From NCBI GenBank assembly GCA_963576735.1, contig OY755171.1:10602001-10666000 (forward strand): 64,000 nt of DNA, in the 5' to 3' direction. The stretch comes from Bedellia somnulentella (Eukaryota; Arthropoda; Insecta; Lepidoptera; Bedelliidae). The notes beneath the pieces were generated by a model. The model was not told the DNA's origin. It did no database searches and worked only from the letters and a program-made list of their open reading frames with translations. A program made the translations under genes and the position numbers. Positions 55,819 through 64,000 of this stretch are shown here, piece by piece (the first letter of the stretch is position 1; each line of letters begins with the position of its first letter).

Positions 55819-56748
55819 GTTAGGTGTTTTTATGCTTTTACAATTTCTGTTTCTTCGACCACGTATAGAATGATGCGATGGCAGCCGCGGTTACTACCAC
55901 TTGCTTAGCAGGGACGAATATGTTTTTAGGGTACCTTTTCTAACCCCCTCCTTGGCTGATCGAGGAGAGCAGTGTCTCCCTAAATAGGGCTGCTCTGACA
56001 TCCCGGGTGCTGCCGAATTCATACTGTCGCCCCCAATTTGCAGTATAAAAGCGACCACGGCGTGTACTCACACCCCCAGGACCGCCCATGTGCAGGTATC
56101 AGACAAAACCTGGCTTGCATCAGGCCAGACCTCTCTACTTCAACCCATCGCCACGTGGCTTTGAGCTTTATTGGAGTCAGATATGGAAGCGGTCAAATGC
56201 GCAGGATATATTAAGGTGCGCAAGCGTTCGCAAAAAACACAGGCGCACACACTCGTCCTTTCCCTTTTCTGACCAGTGGAACGGAGAACCGTTACGACTG
56301 GAGAAGGAATCGGATGATGTGTCAAGCCACCGGTAACTTACGCTCTCTACCGTCGCCCTAGGCCATCCACCTTGCCTTGCTGAATCGCCAACTCCGCCAG
56401 ACCCGTTTGCATATGCAACAGACTTTGTACGCTTTGCGGGAGAGAGCCGCATACAACTTGTCAGTTCAAGTCCCCTCAACCAGATTTAACCCGTAAGCCG
56501 ATACGGCTTACCGGGGTGTGGCCGTTGCGCGTACTACATATTCTTGGAGCCACTGGAGAGATTTTATGGAAAAGGAACAAGGAGTAGTTATAGAAAAGGG
56601 AGGATTGGGAGAGGAATAGGTGAGAGGATACTGTTACCAAGGAGAGAGGGGGAAATGATAACAGTAGCTGAGGAGCCGGGGTCGCGTACCAGTACATTCA
56701 CAAATCAACGACCGGACAGGCAGTTGTTGAATGCCCTCTGACAAGAAC
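55819..56748 (-). other. LINE-B 5' region, GC-rich
   Basis: Upstream of the first endonuclease residues and inside the 16-bp target duplication. Less AT-rich than its surroundings, with several mid-size open frames on both strands but no protein resemblance. Best read as the 5' UTR, with internal promoter, of LINE-B. Confidence 0.55.
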
Positions 56749-56764
56749 TAACTAAGGAGCAATA

Positions 56765-57929
56765 TACATAATATAACATACTTCTTTTACTTGCTTCCTG
56801 CCTTGTATACTTATGGATATGTTCTGAGTTTATACAAAATGCTAGTAACACATTCGTTAGGTCTCATACTCTGAGCCCATTTTTTCAGATATCAAAAGTC
56901 TTACACCTGGGCAAGCTTTGTCACTGTCTTCAGACTAGATTCCCAAGATGAGAAACATCTTTTCCCTTTCGCTTCGTATCATTCCATAGGAAATCTAGTT
57001 TTCATTCATGCATAGGCAATCTAAATTTTCAAGCATTCATATATGGCTCCACACACAAAGTTAGGCTAATTACAGTAAAATAACGAAGATTATAGTATGT
57101 GGCACCTACTCCTGTAATACTCCACCTTTTAGAACAAAACCTGTGCCTTGTGTTACATAGATAGTTAGTTAAACCATAGTGCAAACGAAATAATCACTTT
57201 TACAGGCAATATTTTACAAGAATTTTGTACGAATCTATAAAGTTCTGAAAATCTTACCTAGCCGTTAGTATGAAATATGACACTCTCCGACAGTGCAAGA
57301 ATTTTCTAAATCTTAAATCTAGTTATGAGGCAATTTACACAAAAATATACATGTTTTTTTCATAATATCAATAAAAGCAAACAAAATTGTTTAAAACTAC
57401 TTCTAAAACAAACTGTAAAATACATTTGAATCGAATGTGGCTCGGTCACTAAGAAAATGTTAATGAATTTCTCTCCGCTGCCGGCACTGAGAGCCTAACA
57501 CTGTGCCTACAAACCATCTTTACTCAACGGTTGGTAATAAAACGGCTTAAATCGGATTTTAACCACAAGTTCCTCGCTTTAATTAAATTGGATTTGTTAA
57601 AAGAAAAATTTTACGTAAAAAATCATGTTGATTAAATACATCGTTATACTTTTATGTGTTTAACCAAAGCTACGATTAAATACATTTTCCAAGGAGCTTT
57701 ATGTGAAATAAAATTTAGCGTAAAGTTGAAAATGGTGTCGTAGCTGGAGGCGCGAGTGCAAAGGAAACGCACGCGACAGGAAGCAGCTGCTACGCGTGCT
57801 ACGATACTGCTACGGAGTGCTACGCCGCTCGTAGTCATCAGGCGACAACAAAATGTTTTTCTGTTTATTTCTTAAAATTATGTTATGCATTTAAATGTTT
57901 GTTCTAATTGTTTTTCTCATAATTAGAAT
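56765..57929. other. Non-coding DNA with a GC-rich, GCTACG-rich patch
   Basis: No LINE-A continuation could be recognised beyond the LINE-B duplication. 57740-57840 is GC-rich with repeated GCTACG (CTGCTACGCGTGCTACGATA), a texture also seen near 36900-37010. No gene recognised. Confidence 0.4.
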
Positions 57930-57980
57930 GTTTTTGTCCATGAAAACCTCATTATCATCGGGGTTTATTTGTAATAAATA

Positions 57981-58214
57981 GAGGATAAATAAAGAGAATA
58001 AAATTCCCTCCGAATTTGTAAAAAAACTTGGAGGTAGGAAACGTTAACACTACTTAAATAGTGTAAAAGAAACAAAGAAAAGAACGATTTCGCACTAGAA
58101 GCCACTTGAAACTATAGCTCAATTGGCAGAGTGACGGGGGCGTATCCCGGAGGTCGTGGGTTCGATCCCCGCTGTTGTCGAAATTTATCTTTCCTTTATT
58201 TATTATTTATCCTC
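57981..58214 (+). repeat. tRNA-like SINE body between inverted AT-rich arms
   Basis: An A-box-like TAGCTCAATTGGCAGAG (58115) and a B-box GGGTTCGATCCCC (58158) are spaced about 44 bp apart as in a tRNA, marking a Pol III head. It is bracketed by GAGGATAAATAAAGAGAA at left and the inverted TTTATTTATTATTTATCCTC at right. The 57930-57964 stretch just before (TGTCCATGAAAACCTCAT) matches the start of the 9536 element. The anticodon-arm region is not tRNA-like enough for a functional gene. Confidence 0.65.
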
Positions 58215-58350
58215 ATTTTTAGAAAATGTGTGTTTATTGGTAAAATTCAAAACAATATTTTAACTATTATAAATAAATATACGGTTAAAATACACACCGA
58301 TCAAGCTATCTTGTATTATGGGATACTAACTCAACGATATATGATAATGA
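58215..58350. other. AT-rich spacer
   Basis: Nothing recognised between the two tRNA-derived elements. Confidence 0.4.
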
Positions 58351-58362
58351 TATATATAACCC

Positions 58363-58728
58363 AACCGTGATAGCCCAGTGGGTAGAACACTCGGTTATCG
58401 TGCAAACGACTAGTGTTCAAATCCTAGGTCGGGCCTACACCAATTTGTCTTTTCTAAAGACATATGTGTGGTTAATTTATCATAGTTGTTAACGGTGAGG
58501 GAAAACATCGTGAGGAAACCCACATGGCTGAGTTGTACTTAGTCATGTGACAGTGTATTCGTACAAAACGGCGATAGGCCTGCCCCCTATCACGTGAGTA
58601 CACTGTCCATGCAAAACGTGGGTACTCTGAACACCAGGTGACAAAGTCACGTGATGTTCAGAAGTATTAGTACTTCTGCCAACCCCTCCGGGGATATTCG
58701 GCGTGAACGTTTATGTTTATGTTTATGT
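58363..58728 (+). repeat. tRNA-derived SINE-2, full length, reference copy
   Basis: 366 bp with the 12-bp target duplication TATATATAACCC (58351-58362 and 58729-58740). The head has A box TAGCCCAGTGGGTAGAAC (58371) and B box AGTGTTCAAATCC (58412). The body includes ACCAGGTGACAAAGTCACGTG, and the tail is repeated TTTATG. Truncated or variant copies lie at 4925 and 9168. The driving LINE is not identified; the tail differs from LINE-A, B and C. Confidence 0.9.
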
Positions 58729-58740
58729 TATATATAACCC

Positions 58741-59878
58741 GCAACCTCCGGACCCAGAAGCTAGTCACCTATTCACCCGACCACGGACGTCGTCAAGAAT
58801 TATAAAATATAAATCCGATTCACTCTAATTTGTGTAAATTAAATATTCATTAAATTGTTATACATGTTAAATATTGTGAAGATGATTTCTTCAGGTTGCT
58901 CTTTGTTAATTATTCACCTTACTAACCGTGGTTGTATAAGCATGTTGCGGAGTATTGGCATAGCTTAATGTCTAAACCTGGCCACAAGTTTGAGGCAACT
59001 ATCCAACTTGTACTTTGTGTCAAGATAATATTATTTAATTGTTACTACTTAAAGTTTTTATTAATATATAATTTAGACTGAAAAAAAAGGCTAGTCATAT
59101 AATCTTGATTTTTTTCTTAATTTTAAATCATTCACTTACATGAAAATCATAAACATTGTTTATTAACCAATGAAAAAATAAAAAGATTCAGAAACAACGA
59201 TATCTACCATTGAAATTTTAATTATTACTGACGCCAAAGCTGTTGAAGAAAATTACATCCATAAAACATTGTGAACGGAAAATAAACGTTTCGGGAAATC
59301 ATTTATTAGGATATTACTTGCTATTTCCGGCGATCACGGAAACTCTAAAGAACGATTAAATTTCTGGTATACATTTACATTTTCACTTTTATGCTAGGAA
59401 ACACGCAAATTTCGAAGATTTAATTGTTTTTAAGTATGACTCACCTTAAATAATCTACTTTTATAACCTCTTACAAACTTACAAACATCTGATTGCAATC
59501 TTTTATTTGATATTTTCATCTACTTTGCCTATATACAATTTTTATTTATAATTTTATTTTATTAGGTACATCAACAGCTCATAAACATATAAGTTACAAT
59601 TAGATAAATACAAAGAAAAAGCCAATAATAGACATCCACAGAAGATACAAAATACAGTAGTACATACAGATATGTAATGATGACGATACACAGATCACAG
59701 CTGTTAAGTCAAAATACTAGCTCGTTAAAAACCAACATTTATATGATGAATTAGAAGCCAGTACAATGCAATTTTTTCTCTAACCCTCGAAATTTAATCC
59801 AGAAAATAATTTTTAGATAATAATGACACTCTTTGCTAGCCGCGCGATGTATTGTATATTGTATATATTATATTGTAC
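58741..59878. other. AT-rich non-coding DNA
   Basis: 58741-58800 is GC-richer and follows the SINE. Otherwise no gene or repeat recognised. Confidence 0.4.
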
Positions 59879-60365
59879 TATCCCAACTAGCAAAACGTCG
59901 TATAAGATTTTTCTCTTATGACTATAGATCGAAAGACACTCGTATAAAAGCTCGTATTTTGTCAATAAGTTGTATAAAAGAAGTTTGCAAGATATATTAG
60001 CATCCAACTCTTTTTAGTTCTTTTAACATGGTGAGTAAACGTTTACTTGACCAATTCATATCGCGTTTACTCGATAACCGTATAAAGATAATTCTTATTG
60101 CCTTCATACAACTGTAACTCGTATGACAGCTTTATGAAAGAAACTTAAATGCTTTTTTGTCGTAAAAATTGCTTTTATAACAGCGTTTTTCGATATATTA
60201 TTATTACAGCATTAATGCAGAATAAAAGCGGTTCTTTCAACAAAATAGCATCTCGGTTACTATAATAGCACATATTTTCGTGTAATTGTTGTTTGAAAGG
60301 CTATCTCTCGATTTGAAAATATAAGTTAGGAAAACGCTTTTAAATAATCCATAATATTAATAATA

Positions 60366-60680
60366 ATACATACATACATACATATTCTCACGCCGTTAGT
60401 TCCCATTGGGGTAGGCAGAAACTATCGATCGCCACTTTGTACGATCCTGGCACACCTCTCTGGCTTCATTTACACCCATCAATCTTTTCATACATGCTCT
60501 TTTATTCTTCATACTGCAGACTCCTGCCTTTTTGAGCACATTTTCTATTTGATCCAAATGTGTCCTCCGAGGTCGTCCTCTACTAACATTACCTTCCACA
60601 TTGGCTCTATATATCTCTTTCACCAATTTACTGTCATCTATCCTCTCTATGTGCCCAAACCATCTCAACATTCCTTTTTA
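60366..60680 (-). mobile_element. LINE-A 3' fragment
   Basis: Tail ATACATACATACATACATAT at left, then the same 3' sequence as LINE-A. It is 5'-truncated after the CATTCCTTTT region. It sits inside the TA-flanked inverted-repeat element. Confidence 0.85.
60396..60671 (-). pseudogene. LINE-A C-terminal coding fragment, 91 codons
   Basis: MLRWFGHIERIDDSKLVKEI through RGRPRRTHLDQIENVLKKAG to TKWRSIVSAYPNGN and the stop. Almost the same as the end of the LINE-A protein at 15526, so it comes from a recent relative. It contains no RT motif and is a dead fragment. Confidence 0.85.
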
Positions 60681-61541
60681 TTTTCATTTTAACGACAGAT
60701 ATTCTTAGTTAATAGGATACCGACGTTAGAATCTGTAATTTTGATTGAGTTTTTTTATTTTATTTCTGCGTTTATTCTTATGATAAAATTCTAATATTTT
60801 AGTACGTGGAACTCTAAACTGACATTTATGGCGCCCTGATTAGTTGTAAAATGGCAACAGCAACACTATTTCTGGACTAAAAGTTGAATAAATACTCTGT
60901 AAAAGCATTTGAGATTAAACTATTAAATTAATATTATTTTTGAATCAATAATTATGCAGAAATCTTGCGGCCCATGGAAATTATAATAATAATGTAGACA
61001 ATATAGACGACAAATTTAATTTCCCACATGAAAATACCTACGGGTAAACTTCAAATAGCTCAAGCGCGAAACCTATAAAGATGGATAAAAAAATATATGG
61101 CGCGTGTAGAACATACAAACTTCCCTACATCCGTTAACTTATTATTTTAACTGATACAGCAAGTATAACTTGGTTGCACTCATACGATCTAAGAGTCGAG
61201 TGATTGCAACAGCACTACTTTGATACGACACATAAGGCGAATGAAAGAATATTTTTCGACTTGAGTAAAGCTAAAGAGTGGTATAAAAGCAAACTTATGG
61301 CTTACATAGCACTTTTTAACTTTTGAGTTGCAATTACTCGATATTCTGTCGACTATTTAGCTATTGCTATGATAATCTTACAATAATTACTGCACTTAAA
61401 GCTGAAAATTGTGCGCCCAAATCGCATTTAAGTACGTGCTTAGAGCTTTCATACGACATTTTCGAGGTCCATCTTACAACTAATTGCTGCAACGGAAACG
61501 TGCTGGTGACTTTCTTTCGATATATTTTGCTAGTTGGGATA

Positions 61542-63215
61542 AATATATGTTATTTTATTTCACTATTTCACCAAAGCTACAACTATGTTTTTTTTTTATA
61601 TTTTCAATATAAAGGAATCAACTTTACCTATAAATATTACATAATTAGTTAAATCATTCATTCGTCAATCGACGTTAAGGATAAAACGTGAAGTGACAAG
61701 CATGGGGACCTGCGATCGCAATAAAGCATGTCCCAGCCCGTCACTCGCACCCCAGAGTTTACTTTCTTGTATAATTTACGTAGATCGTTCAAAAGGGATG
61801 TGAAACAGCCTCAATGAAACTTTACGCCTTTATTCAGACGGTTGGGACACGAAAAGTTAGAACCTTTGTTATGAATTGCTTCAAAATAAAGAAAATGTCG
61901 GCGCAGTTCGTCTATAACTAGATTTTTTTTCATCTAAAAATAGCTAGCTACCCAATTAAGTAGTACTTAGGCTCACGGATAAAATCCCGAGAATTCGACA
62001 AATAAGATTCGGAATCTCAGCCAGTTTAGGGAGTTGAAAAAACTCAAAGCTACACTTATTGGACCATATCAACCAAAAAAATACCAAAGGATATTCATTT
62101 AATTACTTTTGTTCCACTATGATAGTCCCTAGTGTACAAAATGTAACCTCTTGTTCGAAAAATGTTTTTGGAGTGCGTGTCATATGTTCAGGCGCTTTTT
62201 TGATGCAACAACCGTGAGTCACCGCCGCCGCGGGAATGTGGCAGCAACACCCCGCGCCCGCCGCCACCGCCGCCGCCGCCGCCCGCTCTACGTGTCGATG
62301 GCTATGAATAAAGCCTTTGACGCCTTTTGCCGCATTTATTTCCAGCGGCACACTTCAATTTCAGTTTACACTCAATCTCAGTCAACGTACGTGAACACTG
62401 AACTTTGTTCTTTATGTACGTTTTTAAATTACACTACACAATAAATTAAGAATATGCATATACATAGACTACCTCCACATTTACCCGCATAATAAAACTC
62501 CTGGAATGTTAGGGTAATAAATTGAAGATCTCAGTGTAAGGGTTCTGTAAAGTTTGTTAACAAGAGCCGGGTATTTAGCATTCCAGCGAGCGGCGGCCGA
62601 CGCCCCAAGCTGTCTTGTTAGGAAAAAACGAGGGCCGGCCGCTCCCAAGCGATACATCACAAGTGAAACATGGCTCCTTAGTCCACTACTGTTTGTATTG
62701 TGTGTTCAAGGGTGGACTCTGCTACTGACACATTGAGATCCAATTCAAATACTTTTTTAGAAGCCAAACCATTTGCAATTCGTATTGAGGTACGTAAAGT
62801 TGCGACAACTATTCGATATTATTTTATCAATCTAGGCGTGGAGTTCATGACACTATAAAACGGAGTGTCCAAGCTAGTTTGATGCAGGTTTGGCATTAAT
62901 TCTTGTTTACGGCGATTTGCTTTTAGTGCCCTTGTTGAGTGCGCTCAAAGCGTGTTTAAGGCCGAGGATTGAATTCCCACATTCTGAATCTGCAGTAATG
63001 GAACATCACCAAATGTGCTTAGCTTAATCACCCATATTATTCTTAACTAGAACTGTAGTACCGTATCAAGCGGTTTTATTACATTTTATTAATATATTTA
63101 ACATGTAAAACCATACTTCATTTCATTTATAATATTAAAAGTGAAGAGAATGACTTAAAAAAGTACTAATCAATATAATACTAAATTACAATAAAAAAAA
63201 ATATCTATACACACA
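61542..63215. other. Non-coding DNA with two GC-rich islands
   Basis: Islands at 62205-62300 (a CGC/GCC triplet run, 62256-62283) and 62570-62660 (CGAGCGGCGGCCGACGCC). The triplet run opens a basic frame on one strand and an alanine-rich one on the other; both look like composition effects. No gene recognised. Confidence 0.4.
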
Positions 63216-63380
63216 CATACATACACATATATATGCTCACGGCTATAAATCCCTAGAGGGTATTGCCAATGTAATAAAGGGGGTTGCCAGAGCTAAGGAA
63301 CATAGAGAATTCCTCAGCCCCTTTTGGATGTTCAGTTGGGAAGTGATGGTAAAATATAATTTGTTGGTGATGGGTCTCCA
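63216..63380 (-). repeat. SINE-1 copy, 5'-truncated with internal duplication
   Basis: Tail ACATACATACACATATATAT, then GCTCACGGCTATAAATCCCT. A short extra segment repeats GGTATTGCCA/GGTTGCCAGAGC. It ends at GATGGGTCTCCAAGC. Confidence 0.78.
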
Positions 63381-64000
63381 AGCTACTAAACTACCTCGGC
63401 ATTTCCACCGAATTAATTATTTAATTCGGCATTTACACTAAATTTATTGATTGGAGTGAAATTCATTTTAGGAGAATACTTCATGTAATGCCACATATTT
63501 ATTTAATATTCTTAGATTTCACAGACATGAATAAACAGAAGAATAGACTACTGATAGCCATTTCGTATGATCCTTCAATTTCTATATTTTTATTTTCACT
63601 ATAATAGATTATTTGAAAATAATTATCAGTCAAACATATACATTATATTAGGCAAATATTTAACACGGCAACTAAAATCCTTTTTAGGCAACTTTCTATT
63701 AGGTCACAAAAAAACTAATTTTGCAGTGATTAAATATCTTAGCAACTATTAAACTATACAAGCAACAAAATGCTGGGATCAAAAAACTAAAAAAACGGCT
63801 GCTACTGTAAGGTATCAAATATATCAAGCGGGATCAGTGAAAAACTGGTTCAGGTATTATAAAACCTAATGTGGCGACTAATTTTTCCGAGGGGATATCA
63901 TACATTCTTCAGTGGCAACTATTGGATTTCTTTATAAAAATACACATCTGGCAGCGATTTCTAGGTAGCATTGAAACTGAAAATGGGTATTATAATAATG
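63381..64000. other. AT-rich non-coding DNA
   Basis: No gene or repeat was recognised up to the window edge. Confidence 0.4.

Larger units (their letters stand above)
52055..56748 (-). mobile_element. LINE-B: long, decayed endonuclease/RT retrotransposon
   Basis: About 4.7 kb flanked by the perfect 16-bp duplication TAACTAAGGAGCAATA (52039-52054 and 56749-56764). On the minus strand it runs from a GC-rich 5' region of about 0.9 kb through endonuclease, reverse transcriptase and a C-terminal zinc-finger-like domain to a short 3' end. It is broken by many stops and shifts and by an insertion at about 54926-55510. The RT style and the C-terminal finger suggest an RTE-related clade; not certain. 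Length and duplication suggest it was near full length when inserted. Confidence 0.85.
59881..61539. mobile_element. TA-flanked element with TCCCAACTAGCAAAA termini
   Basis: The 15-bp perfect inverted ends TCCCAACTAGCAAAA (59881-59895) and TTTTGCTAGTTGGGA (61525-61539) are each bordered by TA. Without the LINE-A fragment inside (60366-60680) it is about 1.35 kb. Sub-terminal sequences (ATCGAAAGACACTCGTATAA and the reverse of TCATACGACATTTTCGA...TTTCTTTCGATA) show loose similarity, suggesting longer worn inverted repeats. No transposase frame. Superfamily unknown; TA duplication alone fits Tc1/mariner or similar groups. Confidence 0.62.

Noticed and set aside
58113..58172. Functional tRNA gene
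   Set aside because: The A and B boxes are good, but I could not fold a proper acceptor stem or anticodon arm, and the sequence continues into a SINE-like element with inverted AT-rich arms.
62103..62444. Alanine-rich and arginine-rich frames on opposite strands
   Set aside because: Both derive from a CGC/GCC triplet run; no conserved domain is visible.

Overview
This window looks like insect nuclear DNA, most probably from a moth or butterfly. It is AT-rich, has one intron-containing animal gene at the left edge, and the rest is dominated by decayed and nested transposable elements of kinds common in Lepidoptera (mariner, RTE-like and CR1/Jockey-like LINEs, tRNA-derived SINEs, Helitron-like and MITE-like pieces). 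No bacterial-style genes, rRNA, true tRNA genes or CRISPR arrays are visible. The species assignment is inference.

Layout. 1621-3871 (minus strand) holds the 3' part of a delta/gamma-type sarcoglycan gene, a type II membrane protein of the dystrophin-associated complex. Five coding exons join in phase. An upstream exon may exist, but none was found. From 4 kb to 19 kb there is non-coding DNA with SINEs, LINE fragments and GC-rich islands. 15.5-17.1 kb is a 5'-truncated RTE-like LINE (LINE-A) with a clean target-site duplication. 19192-28488 is the main feature: a 9.3-kb foldback-type element. Near-identical 0.21-kb termini lie in opposite orientation. The interior consists of about 26 copies of a 183-bp repeat followed by about 12 copies in the opposite direction, and a perfect 9-bp target duplication flanks the whole. 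It split an existing SINE and was itself invaded by an intact mariner (21740-23030) and a truncated LINE (25182-25824). 28.6-41.6 kb has a decayed mariner, several SINEs and GC-rich islands. 41.9-44.3 kb is a CR1/Jockey-superfamily LINE (LINE-C) with a 652-codon open RT frame. 44.3-52 kb has GC-rich islands, a LINE-C fragment, a TAA-flanked MITE, a third mariner and a Helitron-like element. 52055-56748 is a long decayed LINE (LINE-B) inserted in a LINE-A remnant, and itself carrying a foreign insertion. 57.9-64 kb has two kinds of tRNA-derived elements, a TA-flanked inverted-repeat element at 59881-61539, and GC-rich blocks.

Relationships. The commonest SINE (about 17 copies, called SINE-1 here) ends in the same 3' sequence as LINE-A (CGTGAG followed by ATGT repeats), so LINE-A probably supplied its retrotransposition machinery. 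Nesting gives relative ages: SINE-1 before the foldback element before mariner, SINE-1 before LINE-A, and LINE-A before LINE-B. All repeat counts, identities and family assignments were made by eye; no alignment or database search was run.
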